From Pelodera strongyloides (taxonomy: Eukaryota; Nematoda; Chromadorea; Rhabditida; Rhabditidae): a DNA stretch of 64,000 nucleotides. The notes beneath the pieces are model-generated. The model ran no database searches. It had not been told where the DNA came from and saw only the letters and a list, made by a program, of their open reading frames with translations. Shown one piece after another: positions 48,790-60,370 of the stretch. The first letter of the stretch is position 1; each line of letters opens with the position of its first letter. The stretch covers positions 124,001-188,000 of the forward strand of contig JAANDG010000073.1 in NCBI GenBank assembly GCA_036852015.1, written 5' to 3'. Made by a program: the position numbers and the translations under genes.

Positions 48790-48968
48790 CAAATGCAAAG
48801 TAAGGGCACTGATAATTATTAATTTGTTTATTATTATTTTAGTGTACATGAGAAAGGGTACACTTATTGTTAGCTACGATTCTGTCTCGGTATACGCACG
48901 CTCCTGGTCGAGAATGCTTTTGATAACCTTATTATTTTTAGCAGCTTTTCATGGTATTTTTTTTTAAT
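47378..48968. other. Intergenic; one possible plus-strand exon (48109-48275)
   Basis: The possible exon follows TTTCTATCATAG and reads TDPLKVNIVDFLCAADKVAD.. to VGLSNLSGKMVS with an in-frame stop. No exon could be joined to it, so it is noted but not called as a gene. A pure A run of about 25 lies at 48762-48786. Confidence 0.35.
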
Positions 48969-51900
48969 TTAAGAATTTGATGACTCTGCTTCCTCCTTAT
49001 CCTTGCATTGTGTGTTAAGGTAGGCCCTTACCGACGGAGAAATTGCGGACGTTGGATCGGCTTCGGGGTTCTGTAATTATTTATTTGTTGTATTTTAATC
49101 CCAATTGCGTATTTAAATCAGCAATTTTCAAATATTCACATTGGTTAGGGGACCCCCTTCTGACGGCATCTGGCTTTGTACAATGAGACCATCCGTTGAC
49201 CAGAGGCCGTATTCACCAAAACGTCAGACTCCCAGGATAGTGAATGTGAATAAGAAGACTGCAAGCAACAGACCTTTGCATAAATTTCCAAATGTGGTTT
49301 TCCCTTCCAAATCAACGAACACTGGAAGTCGGGATCGTTTTTCGTCAAGAATTTGTGCACCTTGTCAAGACAGTCGTGAACCTATAAAAGAATGAATAAA
49401 TATATAGTTTGAATCAATCAATAAATATCTGCGATCCCTCCTGGTCCTAGCCGTCGAGCAATTTGTCATCTGCAACTCGTCGCCTACTGCTCAGGACCTC
49501 TGCGAAACATGTCATAAGCAAACATTGAATCAGTATTTTCAACCTTGAATAAAGTTGCACGCTCTTGAAGCGTAAAAGATTTATTTATTATCGGCTGGTA
49601 CTCCCGAAGATTCATCTATTTTTGTAAACTTCTCCACATAAGATATATATTCATGCATAAAACATAGAAGCTTATGTGCTAGAGGAGACGGTGTACATGA
49701 ACGCACGCGTATATGTCGCGAAACAATTGTCATTTATGCTCTCAATGCATCGCGCGGCTCGAGCGGCAAAAGTTTCGCTCTGGCATGTCAAACGACCGGC
49801 TCACCTTTGAAAGAACAACATAGGGCAGTGGTTTCATCATCTTGGAAATGTCAGAAATAGCATAGAAGGCCGGTCGTTGGAAGTCGCCATTGCCCTTGAA
49901 CCATCCAATCACTTCCTGAAAAGATTTATTTTACTTTTTAAAGGGATATAGAACGTGTTTTTTTAGATCACGTATCTATGCTGGGTCTAGCGCATAAAAT
50001 TATTGATGGCTGTGAACGTGTGAACTGTGATATTGATTTATGTGTACCTGATCGACACCGGTGAAGAACAGTTGTGCCCAGGTGAAGAATGGGAACCCAG
50101 CTCCCTGGGGATAGGTGGTGACTACCTGGAGGGGAACATCACGGGGCATGTCACCGTAGGGAATCACCTGAAGTGCAATTATTACACGAATAATATTGAA
50201 TATGAACAAAACCATGAACCGATTTGGGTTAAATGATGTGTGTTGTTTGTTTGAAAACACGCATTGTCAGAGGTTTTGGAATTACAGAGAGTACATCTAT
50301 GAGAGAAGTCGTGGTCTATCCAGGGCGGGAATCGAACCGACGACCCAAAGTGCTGCCCTGCCCTTGAGACAGAGACTTAGACACTGCGCCACCATGAATA
50401 AATAAACAAAATTAGAGATAAATCACCAGAAATACATAAATGATAAGTGATACTGCTGCTTGTTGTAACTTTTTTTTACGAAAATCTGTCAATAGTTTAT
50501 TATAAGGTGTAAACTGAAACAGAATACAAAGTGAAACTAATTAACCTTTATCTTGTCGGCTTCAGGGTATGTTTTCTTTTCCGGAAGGGTTTCGTTCTGA
50601 TCCACGGTTGCCCTGAAAATTGATGCGTTCGTTGAGGAAACTTGACCGGTGAGCCCCTTTTGGCCAGCAAATTTTGGGCCGCCAACATCTTGCCTACACG
50701 CGGTGCGCGTGATGTGAGCCCGGTGTTGGTTGTAGGCGGACAAAAGAACCAAACTTGAAGATACCAGCGTGACGTTTTCAAACCTGCTTTTTATATTTTG
50801 ATTTGGCCTTTCCGTGTGCTCACCTCTGGAGGTCGTTAAAATTCGGGAAAGATCACGAAATAGGCAAAAAAATGTGTTGCTCCATCTCCAAAGTTATCAA
50901 GAGAAACTACATACTAAAACAACTCACTCGGGCGCTTTGACAGCTGCAAAATCGGCGCAGTCCACCTCAAACCGGACGAGCATTTTGAATTGTCCGAACT
51001 GGTATCCAACCAACTGAAAGGAAAATGCAAAGGTAAAATATACAATGATTCGTAAAGTACGTAAAGTACGATAAGTACAAATTCAATAACTCCTGCACAT
51101 TACTCGTTTCTTCAACACGATCAGAAACCTTTGAAACGTATTCATTCAGGTATCGTTCCCCTTGGGCTTTTATGTTATCAATTCTCCCGAAGCGCTCCCT
51201 GGGTACTCTTTCCCTGCGACTCCCACGCATTAGAATGATATTCTCTGCCCCCAGGGAATATTTCCCCGGGGAATCGCCGTTTCACTCGACACTCCGCTTG
51301 TATGAGAACACTTGAGAAAGCGTGTTTTATTTGCCCCTTAGAAAATAAAGAAATCTTCGAAAGTCAAAATTCCAGTTTCGGGCACGATTTCATACCTGGA
51401 AGAAAGGTCCCACGGCGTATTTCCCCCTTGGCTTTGTCATTTTCAATTTCATATTCTGATCGAAAGTGCAGTGGCCGATTTCCATTAAATCGGACGCCTC
51501 GACACTGTGAGTAAGATTATTATTGTTTTTTTTTGTTTGGCTGCTGGGTCATAGTTGCAGAAGAACTTGTAGATTTGGATGGCTGAAGGGCTCTCTCTCA
51601 TCCTCTCTCTCTCTCGCTCTCTCTCTATCTCTCTCTCCCTCTCTCATAAAAAATAACTCAAAGAAAAATAATTCAAAGAAAAAAAAATACCGATTGAGTA
51701 AAACAGTGTTGCCGACTCGTTCGCAATCAATACGGAAAAGTCCATCTCCTGCCTGAAATTAAATTTACGGCTAATTGGAAACAAATGACGTGAATTGATT
51801 TTTTTGTGTCTATTTGAAAGGCACTCAGCAAACCGTATAAATAGCGCAATGAGAGCTAACATTGCCTCGTTTGCCTATGTTGGTTTTCTTCGTCTTGTGT

Positions 51901-54072
51901 AGGCCAATCGATTATGCACAAAAAGCGATTTAATATGGCACTCATCCGTTGCAACGTAAAAATTGGCCTTACGGCGTGCATGCGGCGCGGAAAAAAGTTG
52001 CACGCCGTTGGGTTCTGCCGTGCAAGTTGTCGCTTGCATGCCGTAAAGAGGTAAGGTTGCCGCTGGCTCGCCTTACTCAAGCCATTTCGTCACGGGATTT
52101 TAGCGTGCAAGCAAAGTGATATCGGCGGGCATGTTGCACACCATTCCCATTCTGCGTGCATTTTTGAAAGCCACAACGCTGCCAAATGCACTCTTTGCGC
52201 GATGTTCTCACGCGGCTTGCACGCCGGGTTTTGTCAGTGTGTTAAAACAGCCGATCTAATACAAAAATGTAATAGGAAGTAGAAAACCCAATTCAATCGA
52301 CAGAAACAAAAACAAATACACATAAAATAAAATGGATCGCACCTCTTGCGCGAATGCGAACATCTTCTGCAGATTGACCGAGTCAGTTATGAATTGATAC
52401 TCTCCGAAGTTGATTGGCTTCTTCTTCTTCTCGCCGAAAAGTTTGGCGGCGATAATTGCCGAATCCAGTGAACCGTCTTTTACCTTAAACCAAAGATGTA
52501 CTTACTTTTGATGTTAGGATAAAATTATGAACCGAAGTTCTGTAAAACGTCCCTTGTGAATATTCACGTGTACGCCGTGGACTTCCCGATAGAATAGCTA
52601 ATGAAAGCAGGAAGAAAAACCAGTTCCACTCAAAGAAGTCAAAAAATTTTCTATAATACTCTTGATTTGTTTCGAATCAATTCCCTAGTAATTCAATTTC
52701 AAACCTTGAGGTGGTTGACGTCATAGATGATGACTCCGTGATCCTGCGAGAGCTTGCCGCCAGGCCAGTAGAAGGACTCATTTGGCATACCAGGAACCTA
52801 ACAATAAGTACTTGCTGAAGTTAAAGCGTTATGATACGTGGTTTATGAAACGTATCCCGCGCCAAGCTTTCCCATGTTCTATGTGCAATTTTAGATGCCC
52901 TTCTGCGAATTTCCAGCACCGAGTGGGTAACAATTTGCATATTATACCCGGACATGTATTTGTCGATGTGTGTTTTACTGTTTTACAACACGTACCATAA
53001 CGCTTTAAATTTCGATCAATAAATCTGCACAATCAATCGATAATTATCTGAAGATCAATAAAATGGAGCGTAAATTAAAGGGAGAGGCCCACGAGAAAAA
53101 ATGTTTCCTCAGTTTACTTGCAAAGAATGTCCGGTCTTTCAGACATATTACTGTAAAAACCGCATTTCGTTAGGCCTAGAACTCGCGGAGTTATTCCTCG
53201 GCAAACTGTTCGGCCAGGTACCGTAGTCAGAATCAATTTTTGCGCTTTTAGGGTATTAAATTATTGGAAAAGCTTTGTTATAATGGTAGGAATGTTCTGC
53301 ATTCGTTTAACAATCATTATGTAGGGAAAGAATGCTAATGGGTGGATATAAACCGTAAAAACGCATTTAAACCTTTCTGACTACGGTAACTGGCCGAACT
53401 GTTTGCCGTGAAATATCTCTGCGAGTTCTAGGCGTAAAGAAATGCGGTTTACACAGTAATATTTCTGAAATTCCGGACATTCTGTTCAAGTAAATTAAGA
53501 AACACCTTTTTCTCGTGGGCCTCTCCCTTTAAATGTAAACTCACCAAGATAACCGGCTCATCATCGTCCAAGTGCCACTGGTAACTGCCAAGTCTTTCGA
53601 TGTATTTTGTGCTCGTTGGACCACCCTGACAATAATATTTACATGCACCATGTGTTGAACCGTTTTCACATATATATAGCTTCATATAATGTCGAAAATA
53701 TGGTTGAAAAGTTGAAACTCCTGGGGTGCTTACTTGGTAGTCACTACGCTTACATGTTTAGAGCAATTGTGCATAAGCATAAATAGTGCGCTAGAAATAA
53801 GGCGCTCTTTCGCTTCCGTATTTCGCATGTTATTCTCATGTCACTTGTTTTATACAAAGCGCGCAGGGGTAAATGGCACAGATGCGGCAAATTCGCCAGT
53901 TTTCCGCCAGAACTTTGAGCGCCTGATTTGGGAGCGATCACATGTTTACCAGGACAACCAGTGGCTGTCACTCGGTAACTTTTCTCACCTTTCCCGCTAG
54001 ATTATTTAGCGGTAGCAGACCATAGGGTTCTTCTTCAAGACCTTCAAACAGCCAAAATCCTTGCTCAGTCAT
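48969..54072 (-). CDS. DXO/Rai1-family decapping-nuclease relative, 12 exons, degenerate active site
   Basis: DXO/Rai1 proteins remove incomplete or non-canonical RNA 5' caps. Minus-strand exons: 53989-54072, 53545-53625, 52705-52797, 52343-52483, 51396-51504, a weak 32-bp exon at about 51126-51157, 50928-51013, 50546-50612, 50048-50167, 49805-49915, 49274-49381 and 48969-49070. About 377 aa, against 396 in human DXO. Family landmarks in order: GSYQWHLDDDEPVILVPG, FITDSVNLQKMFAF (the R/NNLGKLL block), VGYQFGQFKMLVRFEVDCAD (the ExD metal site), TWAQLFFTGVD (the conserved Q block) and EVIGWFKGNG. Where the family has ELKT the frame reads LQVVTT, so the ExK pair is lost. Catalysis is therefore doubtful. 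The ATG is five bases after TATATTTCCAACAG, a likely trans-splice site. Three TTAA MITEs lie in or beside introns 1-2. Nematodes have many DXO paralogues (dom-3, eol-1 group); I cannot assign which. Confidence 0.78.
49455..49575. repeat. Dispersed repeat, copy 2 of 3
   Basis: GTCGAGCAATTTGTCATC .. CTACTGCTCAGGACCTCTGC .. TTGAATAAAG .. GCTCTTGAAGCGTAAAA. It lies in an intron of the DXO-like gene and is closest to the copy at 56118. Confidence 0.85.
50316..50394 (-). repeat. tRNA-derived SINE head
   Basis: Minus strand: GGTGGCGCAGTGTCTAAG (A-box region) and GTCGGTTCGATTCCCGCC (B box). The A-box region matches the elements at 58205 and 59531, so this is one family. It lies in an intron of the DXO-like gene. 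Confidence 0.65.
51591..51648. repeat. (CT)n microsatellite
   Basis: CT-rich tract in an intron of the DXO-like gene, between the exons at 51396-51504 and 52343-52483. Confidence 0.85.
52821..53008. mobile_element. 188-bp MITE with TTAA ends
   Basis: Ends TTAAAGCGTTATGATACGTG and ACGTACCATAACGCTTTAA. It lies 24 bp upstream of a DXO-like exon acceptor on the minus strand. Confidence 0.88.
53075..53532. mobile_element. 458-bp MITE with TTAA target duplication
   Basis: TTAA, then AGGGAGAGGCCCACGAGAAA; the complement, CTCGTGGGCCTCTCCCT, then TTAA at the right. The inner arms carry ACCGCATTTC/GAAATGCGGT. The right end is only 13 bp from a DXO-like exon, inside its donor-side intron sequence. Confidence 0.9.
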
Positions 54073-54096
54073 CTTACCTGTTGGAAATATAAATTA

Positions 54097-54265
54097 TTAA
54101 AGCAGTATAACGGCCGCTTTTTGAAACTGTGCTGGACAGCTGCATTCCTATGTATTTATACTAACACCTAACTGTGCGTTCAAATTGAGCTCGATTTTTT
54201 ATTATAAGCTTGCTCATGCAGTTAACCAAATCTGTTTCAAAAAACCGGATGTCATACCGCTTTAA
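54097..54265. mobile_element. 169-bp MITE with TTAA ends
   Basis: Ends TTAAAGCAGTATAACGGCC and CCGGATGTCATACCGCTTTAA. It sits about 25 bp upstream of the DXO-like start codon, so it adjoins the promoter or trans-splice region. Confidence 0.8.
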
Positions 54266-54909
54266 AACATTTTCGCACGGGGTGAATCTTTTGTAACGAC
54301 AAGGATAATCAAAACTACGTTTTTTCGGTTGCTTTAGACGGATAATTACAAAGATCACGAAACACAGTTTAGAAGCGAAATAAGATTTTCGAAGAGATAA
54401 TGACTAAATAATCCTAAGCCTACAAAAGGAAACGAAACAATTGTCTAGACCACCGGAAAACCGTCAGTAGACGGTCACCAAAGGGTTTTCCTCGAAAAAG
54501 ACATTATTCGAAAAAATATACGGTAAAGACAACGAACTTAGGCGGTATCTACAAAGTACGTGACCGCTGAAAGAAAGAATACGATTGCAACACAAAAAAC
54601 AATTACATTATGTATTACTTTTTAACTATTGTAAGGACCAAGCAAATTTTACCTCCTCATATATAAAATGTTAGTTCTCCACACAACACATAATAAGCAA
54701 TAAAAAAATACATTTGTCAATTTGGGTATTATTTTTGTCTGGCCGGGGTTTCGAACATTGATTTGTATTACGTCGATTTCGTCTCGGGGGAGGACAACGA
54801 CAACGGATATTACAACATGGGGAGTCATCCCCCTCCCCTCCCCACTCATCTCCCCCTCGCTTACTCATCACTGGGAGGATCCTCTCTCTTTCAGATCATC
54901 CTTTTATTT

Positions 54910-54911
<2 letters not shown>

Positions 54912-54948
<37 letters not shown>

Positions 54949-54956
54949 ACTTACTT
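54912..54956. repeat. (CT)n microsatellite after SINE-like CT-rich body
   Basis: The CT tract follows a CT-rich segment beginning with GGCCGGGGTTTCGAAC (54741), a B-box-like word. It is probably another degraded tRNA-derived SINE. Confidence 0.6.
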
Positions 54957-55294
54957 TCTCTCGATACCTCTGCCGTCCCGATCCGAAGTCCCCCTTATTA
55001 TCCATATGGTTAAATTCACACAAATGAAGAAATCAAATTGAATTCAATGATGATCTACTACTATTTTGAGACCGTTTTAGAAAGCATGTTTTTAATAATA
55101 TATTTTTTATGTGTGATCCTATTTTCATGCTTGGGACACGCGAAAATAATTTTCATTCGAAGTTACCGTTTATCGAGAACGACTCTTTATTGGCGATGGT
55201 TGCCGTTCCTGTATGGGAGAGAAGATCAGTTTAATTATCGCAGATATCGATCAAAGTTTTTACTAAGCAAGTCAATCGATATTTATTGATTGAT

Positions 55295-58200
55295 TTACGG
55301 CTCGTCGAAGACATCCCGATCACAGTCGAAACTGAACTGACTCACACCGTCGTACGTGCCCATTGAGGATTGCCTGGAAAGGGGAATAAAAAAAAGTATA
55401 AACAGCACCAAGAATGAGGCGGGGGCTTCCGTGACAATCAAAAGAATTGACTAGTCTAACTAAAACTTTTTACCGGAGCATGCGCTATGTAATGTTTGCT
55501 TATTTGCAAATGTCAAATATAAATGCAATCAACAAAGGGGATTTTAGTGAGTGCGATAAAGAAAATAATTGAATTGTGGAAGCAAATTTGAATACAGTAT
55601 TTAAGTCAGCCCGTTTAAGCGCATACCGTAATCCTAAGTCAAGCTGAATACCGTAGTTACCATAACCTCACTCACCGCGATAGCGCCGGACGTGATTCCA
55701 GCGAATCTTGATGATCGGTGGACGTTATGGCCTCGTCAGTGACCTATAATTTAGGATTTTAAAGTTTAGGTGTGTGAGACTCATGATAGCGCAGCGCGTG
55801 AGCGGAAATGAAAAGCTATGCGTCGTGAACGTAACTCTGGCTTGATTTCTTAGTTAGAGCAAACCCTCAAAAACTTATAATAAACTGAGCTTTGTCCATG
55901 TGAGCTAGGTTGCGATACGTATAGATATGCAATAATAACAATAAGCGTAGATAAATGTTTCCAGTAATGTGTACCACAATCTCTGGTAGATATCCAGTAT
56001 ATGATCGGGCTCTGGATACGGCTTTTACGCGAAGTTTTCCACCTCGGTCCACAGGGACAGAGTGAATTGAAAGAGCGCGCTCGGTAGTTTCTAAATATAA
56101 TTATATTGGCCCTAGCCCGAAGACGTCGAGCAATTTGTCATCTGGAACTCGTCACCTACTGCTCAGGACCTCTGCGGAACATGTCATAAGCAAACATTGT
56201 ACCTGTATTTTCACCCTTGAATAAAGGTGCACGCTCTTGAAGCGTAAAACAAATTTTAAAATTTTTTAATTTTATTTTGACTTGATACACCGTGGGAAAT
56301 AATACCATAGGGGAAGATCCCATAGCTAAATATTCGGAAACAAATGCGTGAAGAAGGAATATATAAAGCAAATTTCCTCGTAAAAGTACAGTACCCGAGT
56401 CGCTCGTCGATCGTGCCTTTCTATATGACAGTCGGCGAATTGATTTTTGTTTTAGTTCGTTCAGCCACCTGAAAAGAAATTTAAACTTTTCAATGAAATA
56501 GGTTTCTGGAAAATATTAGCTGTAACAAGTTTAAAATAATGCGAAAAATTCCCACTTTTCGTAACTGAACTGAAACAACATACCTCTGCGCAGTTAATTT
56601 TGCTTCTCTCAATTTTTTCTTTTGACGAGCGTTTTCTTCCCATTCGACACGCACACGCATTGAAGAAAGTAGGATTGTGACCTAAATTAAATACTTTTAA
56701 TATTTAAAACTTTCCGTTCTACTTTTAGAATGCCCTGCGTCCCTGCTTCCAGAAAGCTTGCCGGTATATTTTCTCGCTCATTTTGGCAAATTAGAGAAGA
56801 AGTATCATTTCGAATGTGATTGTGAGCGCGGCAGCGCCAGAAGAGAGCCAAATGAAGGCTGACACATTTATGGATGAATTGCACGGTTCACCCGCTTCAA
56901 TTGTAAGCCTTACGGGCTGATAATTTATAGCCGATCTAGCCCAGATATTGTTCCGAATAAAGTAAAAGTCCTTAAAAATCCTACAGTATATATAGTACGA
57001 AGTTGGGAATTTATATAAGTAGTTTTAAAAAGCTCGCCTGGTCGTCGAGCGTCTCGGTTGGTTTAATTGCCCGAACCATTAGGACAACAATTATCGAGGC
57101 GAAAAGTCCTAATATCACTACCGTATACAGATCGGCGCCGACTAAGTACTCCTGAAGCAAAGGTCAAATGATACATAGATAGATACATAGGATAGGATAT
57201 GGTCTAATTTGGTTTCAGTACGATAACGGCAAACGTCAGAAACCTCGGATGTAAATTAAGCAAATGTTTCAGTATTTTCACTCAACCATTTTAATTTCAC
57301 AAGATTGGCCGCTTTACATAGTCAGTCCAAACTAATTGTAAGAAACTAATTTTCAAAACCGTGAAATGCACGGTTAGTGCGAACAAGGCAGCATGCGTGC
57401 CCAGTAATACCGCACTCAAAAAGGCATGTCTGCCGCACGATTGACGGCATATATGCTTTTTGCCTTAAATGACGGCATGCATGCGGAAGTTCAGCCATGT
57501 AATTGTAAGAAAACTTAAAACAAACCGGAGAGTTCTTATGCTGATTCGATAATTGATTGTTTAGTTGGACAAACAATTGCCTAATTTCCACATGACATTC
57601 TTCAGAGGGGTTGATCAAAGCGATGCAAGCGTCACTAAACATTAGCTTTCCTATATTTAACCAGTCGGCTCACGCCGCCTGCGGCGACTTACATGGAAAT
57701 ATCAAATATGATTGGCTTAGCATGGGCATACTTATATACAAAGCTTCAAACGTATCATAAGAAATTCACATAATATAAAACAATTGCATATGCATACTTC
57801 GATATTGAGCTGCGACACTCTTTTTATACCCGAACACGAAAATTTGCATTTCGTAACGCACATCGGTATGCAAATTAGGCTACAGTTACTCTTTTATATA
57901 ATAAGAAGATTGCGTTGACTATTTTAGGCCGATTGTGAGACTGTGTTGAATCTGCTGAAAAATCTGCATGGGCATATCGCTTGCTCGTGAAACATCTGGC
58001 TAAAAACGTTCAGCTGTATGGTAGTATTTTGGATTTGATCTTGAGTCCAATTACGTGGTTTTCTATCAGCGAGTTAGAATTTTGAAGTCTCATCGAGCCT
58101 TTAAATCAACAGTTTTATACAAAACCGAATTATACAAAACAAGGTTAGCTAAGGTCTATTATTATTGTTAATCACACATTGCTTCAATTATTTTTTCGAT

Positions 58201-58500
58201 AAATGGGGGTCAGGTGGCGCAGTGCTCAAGTCGCTGTCTCAAAGCAGCGCAGGCATAGTTCTGATCTCGTGCGAAAAAATTGTGCTAAAAATGAATATAC
58301 GAAAATTTATGTAGTATGCACACAGACTCTGCGAATACAACTACGAACGCGGCTCAAACGTCTTCTTTTTCCAATTTCTCATAACATAATTAGTAATTAG
58401 CAAATTGAATTTTAATTGCTTGGCAAACTACCTGGTCGATGTTGCGAACGCACGAGGGGTTGGTGAAGCTGTTCCTGACATTGTATTGTTTCTTTCTCAT
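55295..58500 (-). CDS. Small single-pass membrane protein (KCNE/MPS-like), paralogue 2
   Basis: Role tentative: KCNE/MPS proteins are single-pass accessory subunits of K+ channels. Minus-strand exons 58432-58500, 57038-57151, 56584-56681, 56390-56468, 55676-55743 and 55295-55373 agree in phase; 168 aa. Extracellular N-terminus with NFT-like sequon (MRKKQYNVRNSFTNPSC), one membrane segment (LYTVVILGLFASIIVVLMV), the juxtamembrane RAIKPTETLDDQ, a basic coiled region (EWEENARQKKKLREAK) and a Ser/Asp-rich tail ending DRDVFDEP. The stop is followed by AATAAA (55282-55287). Exon 2 ends CAG/gcgagc, a GC donor. It is paralogous to the gene at 60371-63274 exon by exon. No clear acceptor precedes the ATG, so the first exon may be longer. 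Confidence 0.6.
56118..56250. repeat. Dispersed repeat, copy 3 of 3
   Basis: GTCGAGCAATTTGTCATCTG .. AACTCGTCACCTACTGCTCA .. TTGAATAAAGGTGCACGCTC. It lies in an intron of the preceding membrane-protein gene and is nearly identical to 49455-49575. Confidence 0.85.
58152..58275 (+). repeat. tRNA-related repeat, copy 1
   Basis: About 50 bp of shared leader (TTGCTTCAATTATTTTTTCG) precedes GGTGGCGCAGTGCTCAAGTC and CAAAGCAGCGCAGGCATAGTT. The B box is eroded. The same leader plus head occurs at 59481-59605, and the leader alone at about 59625-59665. Confidence 0.7.
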
Positions 58501-59480
58501 GCGGTAGAGGATGATAGTAGGTAAATGATTTGCCAACACAAGCAATGCACCTTCAGACTAGAGTTCGGCGAAAGTAAAATGGTATAGGCTTAGTGTCTTC
58601 AAATGAAAACAAATATAGATATGCATAACCTTTCTGCCATTAGACCATATTCAGGGGTGAACGCAGACCTGCAAAAGAATGTAATATTATTGCGATCTAT
58701 TAACTATTTCAGAGAATAATAAGTATAAATAATCGATACGTTACTAATTAAGACAGAGCTGAGAAGTTTTCCAGTAAAGAGTTGTTCTGTGTCCTCTCTC
58801 TCTCTCCAAAAACAAGTATTCAAGGAGAAAAATGAGTAGAATAAGTAGTATGCGTGTGAGAAATTAATAAGGAGGGCCGCCTGATCCAGAGCTTGTAATT
58901 AATAGAAAAAGAGGAGCAGATGTATTATTTTCTATATATAAATTGTGGGCAGATACTTGAGTATAAAATAGAAAACAAAATGGTACAATGCGTGAATGAA
59001 GTAGAGGTAATCTATTGAAACCGATGTACTCCTCTGGAATAAATTCTAAGAAATGAAGTTGCGGATGCGGATGCGGAAAGGAAGAAGAAAGGGATGTATC
59101 AAAGGGTAAACAACCAAGATAATGAAAGACGAAACACGGAGGTTTTTCGAAAACTAGTACTTCCTATCGGGATTGAAATTTCATTGTGGACAGTTGTGGC
59201 AGTTGTAAGCAAGGAATTGCGTAATTTGAAAACAAAGAAATAAAAAGAAAACCTATAAAATGCTAGAGGATTAGTCTTATGACGAAGGGATAGTATAAGA
59301 TCAATAAGGTTCCACCATTGTTTTACTTAATCGCACTTGAGAAAACTTAAACTTGAGACTTGAGAATCAACATGAGAAAATTCAATTTAATACCGGACAT
59401 TCATCCTACGTGTAGTTCCCATGACAATTTATGCAACTGGCCACCTTTTTCTCGTATTAAACATTTAAGACTTCCCTTTT

Positions 59481-59605
59481 TGGTCTATTATTAATGTTAA
59501 TCACAGATTGCTTCAATTATTTTTCGATAACCAGGGGTCAAGTGGCACAGTGCGTAAGTCGCTATCTCAAAGCAGCGCAGGCACAGTTCAGTTCTCTTTC
59601 GAAGA
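59481..59605 (+). repeat. tRNA-related repeat, copy 2
   Basis: Shares leader and head (AAGTGGCACAGTGCGTAAGT, CAAAGCAGCGCAGGCACAGTT) with 58152-58275, about 1.33 kb away. Confidence 0.7.
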
Positions 59606-60211
59606 CGGGTCTAACCTTAAATATTAAAATCGCAACTTGCTTCAGTTATTTTTTCGATCAATAATAGAGAAAATACACAAACTTAACAAACGTTTATTAA
59701 CAGATACTGTGAAATAACAACGTATTTGATATGCACCGAAACGCTATATGTTGAATGTGAAACTGAAGGAAAGTTAAATACATACACAAAAACTAAAAAT
59801 CTACCGTAGTAGTCTGTATCACAAGACTCGCCTATAGTAGTATACGGTACAATAGGTAACAAATGTAGAAGATTTTGTATAAAAATTTACGGTATTTTTG
59901 CGTAAACACACAGGACTCAGTGTGAAAACAGAATTGCACATTATCAAAATAAGAAAACCTATTCACAGAATAAAACTTCCTTCAAAAAGGAGTCGGTCAC
60001 CAAAAAAAATGAGTTCATGGCTTCATAGTAATCATAGTACCCGAAATAGCTATGATCTATGATATCTCTAGGATAAACACACATCCCAGAAGTATAGAAA
60101 TGATAAATAAAAATGAACTACCTCACTCAATACATACTGTACAACAGCTGGAAAGCTGAAAAGAAAAGATCAAGTTCATTACGAGGTATCACATGGTTGT
60201 ATGACAATACA

Positions 60212-60343
60212 TTAAAGCGGAATTGCACGTATGTTTTGAAACGGGCGCTGGACTGCCCTTTCAAAAAATGTTGTACGCATAATATATGTGCATGCAGTTG
60301 TGCAAGATCCGTTTCAAAACCACGTACCACTAACCACACCACT
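60212..60343. mobile_element. TTAAAGCGG-type MITE, partly degraded
   Basis: Left end TTAAAGCGGAATTGCACG; inner GTTTTGAAACGGGC is matched by GATCCGTTTCAAAACCACG at the right. The right TTTAA is lost. A related fragment (TTAAAGCGTTATGGCACG) begins at about 60546. Confidence 0.6.
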
Positions 60344-60370
60344 TGAAGGGAGATAAGCATACGTGACGTC

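Larger units (their letters stand above)
58501..60370. other. Intergenic between the two membrane-protein paralogues
   Basis: AT-rich, with one tRNA-related repeat (59481-59605) and a MITE (60212 onward). No gene supportable. Any promoter of paralogue 2 would be here. Confidence 0.5.
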
